This document shows positions 36,822 to 64,000 of a stretch of DNA of 64,000 nucleotides, piece by piece; position 1 is the stretch's first letter; every line of letters starts with the position of its first letter. The notes beneath the pieces are model-generated. The model did no database searches. It was given only the letters and a program-made list of their open reading frames with translations, and was not told the origin of the DNA. The position numbers were made by a program, and so were the translations under genes. This DNA is from Diadophis punctatus similis (taxonomy: Eukaryota; Chordata; Lepidosauria; Squamata; Dipsadidae). The DNA is taken from contig JALIGW010000001.1 in the NCBI GenBank assembly GCA_023053685.1, positions 225,654,434 through 225,718,433 on the forward strand, in the 5' to 3' direction.

Positions 36822-37215
36822 TGCGTTGATTGCCTTTTCAACTCTGGTCAGCTTGATTCGCAGTGTTCTGCACCAGTTGCGCCCTAGCAGGCTCGGGATG
36901 TGGCCTCAGGCAATCGTCAGCGGGAGGCTTGCTTCCTGGTCCTCATATTGAACACGCACTCATTTGGTCCCCATCATCGGAATCCGATTCCCTTGGCAGT
37001 CTGTAATCTTTACTCTCTGTGTTGTCAGTTGCCCCGGGGTGAGGCTAGGCATGGCTCTCTTTGCGGTCTCCCAGGATACTATTGTTATAGATGAGCCCGT
37101 ATCGATCTGCATTTCGCAAGGTAATTCTTCCACCAACAGGGTGATGTAAATCGGCAGGTTTTCGTCCCCATCTACTTGATTTACTCAGATGTAATTTACC
37201 TCCGGGAATGGAGCA
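36822..37215 (-). pseudogene. gypsy aspartic protease remnant
   Basis: QIDTGSSITIVSWET gives the aspartic protease catalytic Asp-Thr-Gly, and SLLGRNWC gives the conserved C-terminal Leu-Gly-Arg. At least three in-frame TGA stops lie between 36,900 and 37,200. Downstream it is in frame with the reverse transcriptase. Confidence 0.85.
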
Positions 37216-37289
37216 TAATTACTGGACCGCCTATACTGATCTCTGTCCTCTCTCCTGGTATCGTTTGGGTGGAAATTTTGGCTTTGCCC

Positions 37290-38081
37290 TCTGGGAGGGG
37301 GACGCTGCGCCTTGCAAACTCTTGTTATATGGCCTAATCTTCCACACTTATGGCACACTGCGTCCTGAAATTGGCAGGATGCATGGGAGTGTGGTCCCCC
37401 GCAGCTGGGACATGGTGTTAATTTCCAACCTGGTCACTGGTCCATTCAAAAAACTTCCTCTTCTCCCTCGTCAATTGTCTCCACAGGACTCTGGACATGG
37501 GTCTCATTTACCTCGGGAATTACCTTAACTTGGCGTGGCGGAGCTTTTTTGCGCAGCACATCGGCAGCCTTGTCAGAGGTTTCAGCTATGGTGGCGTCTT
37601 TTAAGGCCGATTGTAGCATCAGGCCATCATCTTTTGCTAGGAATCTTTTCTGTAGAGCTACGTCTCGAACTCCCCAGACCAGCTGATCCAGAAACACCTC
37701 ATCTAGGTTCTGGAATTTGCAGTGGACTGCTATTTTCCTCAAAGCAGTCATATAACTGTTGATACTCTCATGCTCCTGCTGCAAACGTTCATAGAACTGG
37801 TAGCGGCTCACAATTTTGGAAGGTGCGGGGTCGTAGTTTTTCTTCAGAACCTCCTGTAGTCTGGACCATGTGGTCGCTTCTATTGTGTCCGGCTTCAGTA
37901 ATGCTACAGCCATGTGAAAAACATCTGGTCCGCAGTGGGTCAGGAACATGTCTCTCTTCCTGTTGTCCGAGAGTGCGCTCATGTCATTTGCTCCAGGGAA
38001 ACAGCAGAATCTTTTAAAATAATTTTTCCAAGTTTCTTTTCCTTAGTTGAATGGTGTCAGCGGGTGGTAAGACGACGCCAT
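37290..38081 (-). pseudogene. gypsy gag remnant with zinc knuckles
   Basis: An ATG at 38,081 is followed by a TAA at codon 13. The capsid-like frame then runs 37,982-37,446 (LQEVLKKNYDPAPSKIVSRY, QQEHESINSYMTALRKIAVH, VRDVALQKRFLA). After another stop, two Cys-His knuckles appear (CPSCGGPHSHASC and CHKCGRLGHITRVC). Gag would package the RNA. Confidence 0.88.
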
Positions 38082-38198
38082 CTCGGCTCCCTAGAATCTG
38101 ACCTTTGTTCAGGATTCAAATTTTGGCGCCTCGTGGTTCGCTTCCTTCCGGCCGGGCTGGAATGTATTTGTCTTCAGTATCCCACCTTGGTCGCCAGT

Positions 38199-38403
38199 TG
38201 TTAAGTCCCATAAATAGAAGAGACAGGAGGTGAAGCTAGTGACTTCAGCTCTTTATTCGGTTACAGCAAGTAACTTCAGCAATGCTTAGATTATGGCAGG
38301 GGTTTAAATAGGGAGCCCGATTGGCAAGAGCCAATCAGGATTTACCTACTCAAGTTCCCTGTCGGACTGGAGTGAGAACTTCACCAGTTCTTGAGACATA
38401 ACA
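38199..38403 (-). repeat. 5' LTR of the gypsy element
   Basis: Near-identical partner of 32,483-32,687. It holds the same CCAAT pair, TATA-like box and AATAAA, and would drive transcription leftward. Confidence 0.95.
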
Positions 38404-38433
38404 CCATTCTATGAATCTATGAATCTACAACTT

Positions 38434-38580
38434 CTTATAGCAATAGCAATAGCACTTAGACTTATATACCGCTTTACAGCCCTTTACAGAGTCAGCATAT
38501 TGCCCCCGACAATTTGGGTCCTCATTTTACCCACTTTGGAAGGATGGAAGGCTGAGTCAACCTTCTTATCATTTAAACTG
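38434..38580 (-). mobile_element. tRNA-derived SINE, truncated, with AATAGC tail
   Basis: The reverse complement of the 1,155-1,400 SINE: AGCAATAGCAATAGCACTTA, ATATACCGCTTTACAGCCC, GAGTCAGCATATTGCCCCC. The promoter head is missing. Confidence 0.8.
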
Positions 38581-39795
38581 CAAGTAACATCTAATAGATT
38601 GACATGAGTTTTATGAAATACTCAATAAAAATCTGTGGTCTTGGTTCATTTTATTTGTCACTGGAAGCTTCTGGAAGCTATGATCATGATTTTTGAAATT
38701 CTAAGGCATTTCGCTTTCCTACTTTTGTGAGTTGAATGCCCCTGTAGACATCAGGACAATTAGTGAAGTAATGTGCTTGCTGTTAGTAGGTTTGTCATCT
38801 AATAAAGATTAACCATCTGTGATGTGGTTTAATTACATGTATACAATATTTATTGAATAAAATATTGCACTATATCTTAAATCCATATTCTTTTCAGTCA
38901 TCTATTTTGAATGATACCCAATCTAAAAAGGCAGCAATATAACCAGCTCAAGCTATACTTAAAAAAAAATACAAAGGTTTGAGACTCAATCTGTCTTGAA
39001 AGAAAAACTTTGTAGAGATTGCCTATTGGTACTATAGGGCTCTTTAGTTTAATATTAAAAACTATTGAGACAGGAATATTACAGCCATATATATATAAAC
39101 GAACAGAGTGCAGAAAAGTGATGGGAAATGCATTTTCTTCCAGTTTTATTGGGATTCAGCATTCCCTATTTAAACTTATCTATAAAATTAGTGTAAAGTA
39201 GAAATGTACACTTTCTTAGCAACTTTCAGTCTAAAAATTCAGATATCCAATGAATTTAAATTATCTCAAGTACAAATGATGATTTCTCATAGAATTATGA
39301 TACACCATGCTCTTCAGAGTGTGTAGGCTACAGAAGACACAGAAAAACTGTAATACCTTGATTGCATGAACCAATAGTTTCTTGCTAAACTTTTTAATTC
39401 AGATACTTTTAAAAAAATGATATTTTCATGCATGAAAGCCTATTTACATAAATCAGATAAATTGTTCATAAACAATAGAAAATGATATGACTAGCAGATG
39501 ATAATCTATTGCTTGCTATTATTATTGCCTATGCAAATCTTCAAATTCAGAAAATGTAGGCAAACAAGCACTAGTCTATTGTAGAAGCAGCTTCTTATAA
39601 TTATAAAGGTTGGAAAGTTTGGCAAGAAGCTTCCTTCAGCCTGGATTCACATTCTTAAAATCAGAATGGGTAGTTGGTTTTGTCTTAATGTGAACTGTGG
39701 ACTCAACTTCGTTGCTTATTCAACAATCCAGGCCTTAAACAAACTTGGTTTAGGATATGTAAACTCAAACAATGAATCATAGGTATGCTCTGGAT
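38581..39795. other. Intergenic AT-rich DNA, nothing recognised
   Basis: No repeat family, RNA gene or conserved coding was recognised between the SINE and the hAT cluster. Confidence 0.45.
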
Positions 39796-40922
39796 CAGGG
39801 GTCCCCAACTGGGGTGGGTTCCAACTTACCTCGCTGCCGGTTCGCTTCCTCCTGCGCAGCATGGCCGTGCCAAAGCGCGCGTGCATACACAATGCAAAAA
39901 ACCCCAAAAATTTAAAAAATAAAAATAAAAATACTGAAAACAAGATGGCGACCGCATGCACAGTGCCAGAAACTCAGCTTCTGCGCATGCACAGAAAAAA
40001 AAAATCGAAAATAAAAATAAAAAAAGATGGTGGTGCCCACGGACCAGCGCCGACTGATCCGATGACATCATCGTGACGTCACCAGCGGGTCGCTACCAGT
40101 TCGGGAGAACCGGTCCAAATCGGTCCAAACCCACCCTTGGTCCCCAACCTTTTGGACCTCAGGGACCACTACATTCATAATTTAAAATCCCGCCGACAAC
40201 TGATATGAATCCAGCGCGCTGCTTGCTGAAGCGCCTGGACTCCCAGTGACGGGATGGGGTCCTTCAGGCATTCTCTCCCCTCTCTCTCTTTCTCTCCCCC
40301 CCCTCTCCCCCCCCTTTGACTCTCTCTCTTTCATCTCTTTCTCTCTGACATCTCCCCCCCCCCTCTGTCTGTCTCTCTCTCATTCTGAATCTCCGGCGTC
40401 TCCCTGAGAGACCAAGGTGCATGGAGCACCAACGCCCGGAAGAAATGCCCGCGAGACCCAGCAAGAGATGAAGCTTCGCTCCCGCTCTGGAATTTGGAGC
40501 AAATCTCCATCCCTTCCCTTCCCTTCCCTGGCCAGGCAAGGAATGACTGGGAGGGGAGGGTGAGGGGCAGGCCAGCCACTGGTGTGTTCAGCCAACAGGA
40601 AGCCACAGCAGGGGGAAGAACGAGCCGCAGGTTGCTGACACCCGTTGCTTCGACCCGCCTGTGCCGCCCACCCCCTTTGCACCATTACCTCGTTTCTGCC
40701 GGCGAGGGCTGCGCTGCAAAGTTGCAAGTTTCACATAGCTCCCAAGGCGGAGATTTCCAACCCCACCATGAGCTGCCTTGCTGGTTCCATATTCCAGAGC
40801 TCTAGTCACAGGAGTGGCCATTAGTCATCCCGGAGCAGCTCCTCCACCCGGGTGCACCGCGAACTACCAAAATTTTCTCAAGGACCACCCGTGGTCCGCG
40901 GACCACCAGTTGGTGACCCGTG
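39796..40922. mobile_element. Large hAT-type element (CAGGGGTCCCCAAC family) with nested hAT
   Basis: The left end CAGGGGTCCCCAAC continues, after the nested insertion, as CTTTTGGACCTCAGGGACCA. The right end is GACCACCAGTTGGTGACCCGTG. The 8-bp duplication CTCTGGAT is exact (39,788-39,795 and 40,923-40,930). The interior has a CT-rich tract (40,268-40,385) and GC-rich sequence. It lacks a transposase frame. Confidence 0.9.
39810..40140. mobile_element. hAT-type MITE nested in another hAT element (331 bp)
   Basis: The ends TGGGGTGGGTTCCAACTTAC and GGTCCAAACCCACCCTTGG are inverted. The duplication TCCCCAAC (39,802-39,809 and 40,141-40,148) lies inside the host element's own terminal repeat. It contains a consensus CRE, TGACGTCA, at 40,074-40,081. 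Confidence 0.9.
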
Positions 40923-41219
40923 CTCTGGATGATAGCTAGAAATGCAGTGGAATTGATAGAATGAAGAAATACCCATATTCTACAGTTGTCCAGAAATGGA
41001 GACTAAGGTTTGTTTGGTTAAGTGTGGATGTTTTTTGGACTGAATTATCTTATAGCACCATCTACTGTGATTTTGGCCAAGCTGCAAGCTACAAGAGAAT
41101 AGTCATTTTCCTTCACATTCAGCATCTTTGAAAGACACTTCCTTTGCTAATCAGTTTTTTTTCTTATCTGTGCTATTTTTCTTTCATTTAAAAAAAATGT
41201 ATCAATTTTTTATCTTAAT

Positions 41220-41740
41220 TGTATCTTTTAATAAAATTACTAATAAAGTAGCACAATACTTTGTCAAATGCTTTGCTTGAAACCAAAGTACATTATGTTT
41301 AGCATTTCTTGGATTTACTAGGCAAGTAATTCTGTCCCCCCCCCCAAAAGGGGGTGTTAATTGGCATGACTTGTCACAAACCTATGCTGATTCTTGTAAA
41401 TTGTTTTATTCTTAGCGAAGTGTTCCCAATTACACTATTTAAAAAGGACCTTTTTTTTAACCTTGTTTGAAAATGGGACAATTTTTGCACCCCTCCAGAC
41501 TTCTGGAATATTACCAGATTTCCAGGAATTCTCTGATTAAAGTTGGCAGTTCTGCAATTACCTATACTATTTTCTTCATCCTAGGATGTAGATCTGTAGT
41601 TTAGCTTTCCTGGGACAATCCTTATTTCTGGCAATGGCCTTGCATAATTTTTTGGCTACGAGTCCTTGACAATATAGTCACCATGGACTTTTGAACAGAA
41701 TATTCTAGATAGGGCAAAATTTGCCAATATTTTGGCCTTT
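41220..41740 (-). mobile_element. Old CR1-type LINE fragment
   Basis: Plus-strand phrases GTCAAATGCTTTGCTTGAAA, TGACTTGTCACAAACCTATG, CTGATTCTTGTAAATTG and CCCTCCAGACTTCTGGAATA are reverse complements of the CR1 reverse transcriptase region, heavily decayed. Confidence 0.6.
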
Positions 41741-42992
41741 AATTAGAAAACAAATCAAAATTTGCTGGTTTTAAGTTGAAGTACATACGGTAATCAGAAG
41801 AAAAAAAGTATATTTTAGTGTTCTAAATATTTAATTTCTGTTTCCTAAAATGTTGATATTCATTTTTAGAAGTAGACATTTGCCTCCAGGCACCCATCAC
41901 TCTGCAATTCAAAACATTCTATAGCTTGAACCCGCCATGATCCCAATATTCACTTTTTTCCTTTTGATAAAATTATAGTTGTGATATTCTGAATTACAAG
42001 GAATCTGAAAACCCTGCAATACAAGTATCAAAAGATGAGCATATATTCATATTGTAAAAACTCCTACAGCATCTATGAACTTCCATTTGGCAATGGATTA
42101 ACTTTTCAATATACTTAGTGTAATGATTAATTCAGTATTGTACTTGACTGTGCATAATTGAGAACTCATATCTGGATGCTAAAGCTTTTAAAAACCAATT
42201 CCAAAACCAAAATTTGTGGAGAGACTCTCATTTCAACATGATTTAGATAAGACTGCTAAATGAAAGATGGGTGCCAAGAGACTTCCCAGTGAGGACCAAT
42301 GTTTATATTAACTTTTTTATACAGTACTGTATTTTTGGAACTGTGATCCGTAGCTGAATTCTATAATTTCAGAATGGATGAGCAAGGTAAATATAACAAC
42401 AACAATGCATTCTTATTGAATCTGCAATACGTTCCCAAGATAGATTTTTGGAACACAAGAATGATAGTAATGATTGCCTTGGTACATTAAGCAAGCATTT
42501 CAGTTCTGGCAAACAAGCTTTGCATTTAGGTATGTAAGTTGGTAAGAATGTAAAATGAAGTAGTGCATGTAACCTTAAATATTTATAGGCTAATGTAGAG
42601 AGTAATTCTTAGAAAAATTTTAAGTCTGTTTTTTTCGAAGGTGACTATCCTATGAATTCGGGAGTAGAAAAAAATATTTCTTCAAGCTTATATAATTGTC
42701 TGCATTGGTCAAATTGAAGAAGCCACCATTTTTTAGCATTACTTAAAAAAAGCTTTAGTAATGCTTCACAATACACTTCTTGATTAAGTCTAGTGACATG
42801 CTCCTGCTACTTGTATAGATAGGTTCAGAATTTTGCCAGGCACTTCCAATTTATTTACAAACTGCAAAAAAAAATAAAAATAAAACCAAGGACTACATTG
42901 CCAAGGCCAGATGAATAACCTGCAATCATCAAATACAGGACAACGGCAGAAAAGAAGATGAATTTAGTTGAACTGATTAACTCCATCTAAAC
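41741..42992. other. Intergenic AT-rich DNA, nothing recognised
   Basis: No gene, RNA or repeat family could be supported here. Confidence 0.45.
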
Positions 42993-43238
42993 CAGGGTCC
43001 TCAACCCTCGGGCTGTGGCCCACTATCGGGCCATGGCCCATTCAGAACGTGCAGCTCGATTTGTGTGAGTGTGCAGTTTCATTTGTGACACCTGCAACTT
43101 CATTTGTTTGAGCAGCAGAGGCGCACATGCCTGCTGCTTGTGCAAATAGAGTTGTGTACATACATGCGCATGCCTGTCGCTCATGCAGAGCCATCCCCCC
43201 CCACTGATCTGCAAAGACAGAAAGGTTGGAGACTGCTG
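42993..43238. mobile_element. hAT-type MITE (CAGGGTCCTCAACC variant), 246 bp
   Basis: CAGGGTCCTCAACCCTCGGG and GAAAGGTTGGAGACTGCTG are inverted ends. The 8-bp duplication ATCTAAAC is exact (42,985-42,992 and 43,239-43,246). Confidence 0.93.
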
Positions 43239-43879
43239 ATCTAAACCTTCCAACAAAAATATAGCACTTGGAGTACTACCTATAAAATAATGTACGTTCA
43301 GAATTTCAGAACCTTTGGCTTACCCTGGAATGATCCTGGGAAGGGAGGACCAATTTGTGCTGATGAATAAGCAAAACTCATCCTCAAACCATAATGGAGC
43401 AGACAGCAAAAACAAACTTCACAATTAAGAACATGACTAACTTTACACATTGTACTTAGACAGAATATATTGTAACTCATTTGAGGCTTAACATTATTTA
43501 TGAGCCTAACCACTGTGACCTAACAAAACACAATTAATAAAATTGTGGCTTAGCACAATATGTGAAGAAAAGCAAACACAATTGAACATCGATATTTTTA
43601 TATATTTGAAAGAGACTCAGATGGGGTAGAGGAATTAACTTGTGAATTACAAATTCAGTGGGGTACTTAATATTTCATAAGATGTAAATAAAATTCAAAT
43701 ATAATTCAGGTTGACAGAGAAATGGGCTTTAAATGAGATAAAATGCAAACTTTTCTGCTTAGAAAGTATTATATACATAAGATATGAAGGGCTACCTGGC
43801 TTAGCAGTGATTATGTGGCTATTCGTCAGCGTAGAGTATTAGCAACCACATAGCTAGACCTTCTCTAGGATCATTTGTC

Positions 43880-44225
43880 CCCAACTTGGCCCTTCTTCCA
43901 ACTATGTATCTAATACCCTCATTAATCAAATATTTGCATCTGTCCAAAATTGGTAATTTGAGCCTGGTTATTTGTCCCTTGAATGAGGATTCTGAATTGA
44001 TTTTTTTCTATACATTTTCTTGGCTATCCATGTTTTTCTCAAGGCTTCTCCAACACCAAGTTCAAAAGCTTCAATCTGCTTTCTATCCTGCTTCTTCAAA
44101 GTGGCAATGAAGTTTATTGAAGAGATATTTAATTCTCCTGATGTGTCAAAATCATTTGACAACACTTTTCCCTGTGTCATAGCAGGATTGGATGGCGATA
44201 GTAGCAGGCTTGACAATAGAACTTA
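43880..44225 (-). mobile_element. BovB (RTE) LINE fragment
   Basis: GAATGAGGATTCTGAATTGA, TTGGCTATCCATG, CTTCTCCAACACCAAGTTCA and CTGCTTCTTCAAAGTGGCAA repeat the order seen at 22,720-23,130. It is decayed. Confidence 0.55.
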
Positions 44226-44734
44226 TGAAAAACAAGTCACATAGTAATTTATTTCTGACTGAATATGAACCAGTAGTACGTCTGCAAAAACAGCAAATGA
44301 AATGTTGGACATCATGGCTTCTAAACCACAAAAACGTATTGTTCCACTTTGTTTTTGAATGCTTATGTTCAGTTCTGATCATACATTAAGGATTCAGAGA
44401 AACTGGAACTGGTTCAGAACAGACGCAGCAAGGATGAACAAGGGAAATCAAGTCCTATAAAGAGACAAAAGGAACAGAGACTGTTTAGAGATGAAAATAA
44501 TGTTGGAATGCAACAGTATTCATCAAATAGTAAAACTACGTTACATCACAAGTCACAAGTTTTTGTCACCCCATTAGGCAGTATGAGGAATGGCAGGAAA
44601 ACATTTCTGAACAATAATAGTCCCACGATGGAATAAGTTAGTCAGGGAGGTAGTGATTTTCCATTCATTGGAACTGTACAAATAAACTTCTGTTGTAGTT
44701 GTTTTGGTGTATATTCCTGCATAGAGGAATAGTC

Positions 44735-44995
44735 CCAGGTCAATCTTATTTGGGATTGGAAGCAAAGCAGGAACTGATTAATACTTGGGTGGGAGACAAC
44801 AAGGAAATTCCAGTACTGTAGGCCACCAGACTGAGAAGTCAAAACGTTTTGGAAGAAGGCAGTGACAACTACCATTGCCTGGATCTGTCCATGATGTCAA
44901 CAGGAATCAAGTTGTAATCTGAAAGTGACCATCTGCAGAGCAGAGGATTGGCCTTGACTAACTAATTTTTATTTATTTGATTTCTAAACTGCCCC
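44735..44995 (+). mobile_element. 5S rRNA-derived SINE
   Basis: Positions 44,740-44,824 follow the 3' two-thirds of 5S rRNA. GGAAGCAAAGCAGG stands for the A box, and TGATTAATACTTGGGTGGGA plus GAC stands for the C box. CAGTACTGTAGGC is the 3' end. The SINE body follows (GAAGGCAGTGACAACTACCA, TGATGTCAACAGGAATCAAG) and then an ATTTATTTGATT tail. RNA polymerase III internal promoters explain its spread. It is too diverged to be a working 5S gene. Confidence 0.8.
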
Positions 44996-46250
44996 AGTGC
45001 TGCAACTCATAACTGTATGTGAAAATAAAACATCCATGGGCACTATAATTAAGAAAAATATAATACATGAATAAACAATCAACATAATTGGAGCAATAAT
45101 GTCTTCCAACTGTAAGCCAGCAATGCATATTTACACTGGCTGAAATGCACGAATCATGGACATGACATAGTTAATACCATCCTAACAATATTTTCTTAAA
45201 AGTGTTAAAGTAGAATTTGTTTATCACATTTGTTTCTCACCAAAACTGGCAACCCACAGCTCAAAATACCCACAACCCAAAATACAAAACCTGTAAAATA
45301 ACAAGTTAACAAAACAATAGTTGTAACCAATTATATATTAGAATAAACAAATTACTATAATAGCCACAGGTGCTTACTCAATAGTAGGCATCAGCAGCCC
45401 TCAAATGAATTTACATGCAATCTGATCTAATGCAATCATATGAATATTTGCTCAGAAGTAAATTATATTGGGCTCAAATTGATTGATTTTTGACCAAATA
45501 TTCGAGTTACATCCTAAAAATGGTAACAATCTAATTTTGCTGGGAAATCAGCAGTGAATGTGAACATTACCATAATTATACAGCAGGATGTGTTACATAT
45601 AACCTACCCAGTAAAAATAAGGGTCTGTATATTTGGCAGGTTTATGCCACAATAAATATGTTGGTCTTCAAGATTTCAGAGTGCTGGATATATTGCAAGT
45701 GGACAGAAACTGAAACATCATACCCCTGCTCTAGTTCAGAAAGAGGCTAAAAAAGATAATCATCAGCTGCATTTCTCCGTGTCACAAGGCAGTGAAAGGC
45801 ACAGGGATCTCAGGGTCATTAGTGCAATTATTCTATTATAACTTCTAATTCTAAAATAGTTTTGCAGGATTTTTTTGTTTTTACTTTCACTCAACTACTA
45901 GTCCAATGACACAGATCTCTTTCTTTCCTCAGCTCAGAGGTTGTTGTATAAGGGGGAGGGGAAGTAAATTGCTCTTTCCAAAAACCTGAAGTGGTCATTT
46001 GCAAAGAGCTTTTTAAATTAGGCAGGGGACCAATAAACGCGTTTGAAATGCTGGCTCCCTGGCCACTATTCTTCGACGACAGGAACATATATTCTCCCCC
46101 TTTTCCCCGTCTTTATTTAACTAAGCTGCAATTTTTAGTATATTTTCAGTGCTTAGACACAGTAACCCTCTGTATAATTTACTGCACTTTTATATCTGGA
46201 TTTACTTAACGCACGTAACAAAAAACTAACCGTACCGAATTCACCAACAA
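44996..46250. other. Upstream of PTDSS2, nothing recognised
   Basis: AT-rich intergenic sequence without recognised repeats; GC content rises near 46,270. Confidence 0.45.
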
Positions 46251-46700
46251 AGCCCTCAACTATTTAAAAATGTTTCGTCAGCCAACCAATCATTAGGAAA
46301 CGTCCCATCCCGACGTCCTTCTTCTCCATGTAAACCTCCCTGCGTTGGCTGGCTGCAATTGAACTTCTATTGTCTACGCTAGAAGCTTGTCCTGCCAACG
46401 CTCCCGCCTCCAAAGCTTTGCTGGACTGTGCCTTCACGAGCCAAGAAAAAAGGAGAGAGAGAATATAAGAGAGGTTCGGTACGCGCATGCGCCCCGCAGG
46501 CCTTAGCCGCTCACGTCTCCTCCGAGAGGAGTCCCGCCCCTCAACCTCGTCCCACGCAGGGTCACGAGCGAGTGCTGAAAAGGCGCTTGAACAGGAGCTG
46601 TTGTGTTGATTCTTCGGAGCTTCGCATGGGGCGCGCGGAGGGATCGGCAGGGCGCGCGCCGAGCATCGCTTAAGCCTCGCGAGTCGAGCTCGCTCTCGTG

Positions 46701-63247
<16,547 letters not shown>

Positions 63248-63387
63248 GTAAGGAATTTAAAGTTTGTATTTTAAACAAAACCTTAGAGATAAAAAGTAGA
63301 GATTTTTAATCATCAGCTTCACTTCTTACCATGAAAGCATATTGCATTCAAATGCATAAGTGATATCATTTCAATAGTCCATCTGAC

Positions 63388-63469
<82 letters not shown>
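63388..63469. repeat. ATT trinucleotide microsatellite
   Basis: About 27 ATT units. The following CTCAAGGCAGTAAACATACC resembles the reverse of a Sauria-type SINE, so the repeat probably grew from its tail. Confidence 0.95.
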
Positions 63470-63470
<1 letters not shown>

Positions 63471-63529
63471 CCCTCCCCCTGTTAATATATTTTGGTTACC
63501 TCAAGGCAGTAAACATACCTAATTCTCTT

Positions 63530-64000
63530 TTCTCCGGTCTATGACTGTTCGCCTCCTCCGCTTGGCCACGCCTGTTTCGTCCTCAGGCTTCCACCCCCAA
63601 CCATTTGGATGCTGCCTTTTCTCCTTGGCCCATTCGCTGAATGGGCCCAAAAGCCTGTTCACCCTGGGCTTTTGGGTGCACGGGACAATTTGCCGCCAGC
63701 CAATCAGAGGAGCAAGAATCCTACCCCCTTCTTCATTCCTTCCTTTCGCATGTGTGTTTGGAAGCAGCCGTTTTAGGAGAAGGAACAGGAGGGGGTAGCC
63801 TTCCTCCCTCTCTCTTCCCCCCGTGTGTGGTGTGTGTGTGTGTGTAGGGTGGCGGGGTGGCGCGGGGGGGTGGAAGTTGCGCGCTTAGGCTCGCCCCTGG
63901 TGTGTGAGGGTCCCTCTGCCCTCTACTGATTCCCGATGCTTTCTAAACCACACGCGTACCCACTTTGGAGTCCCCAAAGGTGGCAAGAGAGGTGCGTGGA
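63530..64000. other. GC-rich stretch at right edge, unassigned
   Basis: Base composition rises sharply (CTCCTCCGCTTGGCCACGCC, GGGTGGCGGGGTGGCGCGGG), with a short GT run at 63,826-63,846. It lies in PTDSS2 intron 4 and may be the start of a GC-rich mobile element cut by the window edge. No coding could be supported. Confidence 0.4.

Larger units (their letters stand above)
32483..38403 (-). mobile_element. Ty3/gypsy LTR retrotransposon, 5.9 kb, decayed coding
   Basis: The 205-bp direct LTRs (32,483-32,687 and 38,199-38,403) begin TG and end CA on the minus strand. The 5-bp duplication CCATT is exact on both sides. Next to the 5' LTR (the higher coordinate), a candidate primer-binding site reads TGGCGACCAAGGTGGGA. 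Next to the 3' LTR, a polypurine tract reads AAAGGGAAAGGGATG. Domain order on the minus strand is gag, zinc knuckles, aspartic protease, reverse transcriptase, RNase H, integrase, which is Ty3/gypsy order. Coding is broken by stops, frame changes, a nested MITE (32,726-33,710) and a LINE fragment (34,259-34,605). No env-like frame was seen. It sits between ANO9 and PTDSS2. Confidence 0.96.

Noticed and set aside
44740..44824. Possible functional 5S rRNA gene
   Set aside because: The 5' third is missing, several substitutions occur in the boxes, and it continues into a SINE body.

Overview
The window is vertebrate nuclear DNA, most likely from a squamate reptile and probably a snake. The evidence is split vertebrate genes with GT-AG introns, CpG islands, BovB (RTE) and CR1/L2-type LINEs, squamate-style tRNA- and 5S-derived SINEs, many small hAT-type elements and long microsatellites. 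The species call is an inference; the gene calls rest on exon translations and splice sites read directly.

Two host genes lie head to head, as their orthologues do on human 11p15.5. On the minus strand, seven clear coding exons between 16.96 and 3.16 kb encode the N-terminal cytosolic region and first membrane segment of anoctamin-9 (ANO9/TMEM16J). Reading phases join without conflict, and the rest of the gene lies beyond the left edge. Its first coding exon is ambiguous: a two-codon exon in a CpG island at 27.65 kb, or a 19-codon exon at 28.36-28.41 kb. On the plus strand, exons 1-4 of phosphatidylserine synthase 2 (PTDSS2) lie at 46.70, 52.60, 61.16 and 63.18 kb. Exon 1 sits in a CpG island and the gene continues past the right edge.

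The remaining sequence is introns and an approximately 18 kb intergenic gap, both full of mobile elements. The largest is a 5.9 kb Ty3/gypsy LTR retrotransposon (32,483-38,403, minus strand). It has 205-bp LTRs, a 5-bp target duplication, a candidate primer-binding site and polypurine tract, broken gag and pol, and two nested repeats. Many hAT-type elements have exact 8-bp target duplications. One is a 136-bp perfect palindrome, one splits a LINE, one is nested in another, and one carries about 0.85 kb of GC-rich DNA arranged as a large inverted repeat. A second family has TA-flanked CCGTATTTTTCGGAGTATAA ends.

No bacterial, CRISPR or phage-like system is present. The two genes do not form a pathway, although both act at lipid membranes: PTDSS2 makes phosphatidylserine in the ER and anoctamins include phospholipid scramblases. 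The most notable observations are the GC-rich fold-back cargo in a hAT element, the perfect palindrome, the recently inserted but broken LTR element, a 0.3 kb direct duplication flanking a mobile element in ANO9, and the ANO9 start ambiguity.
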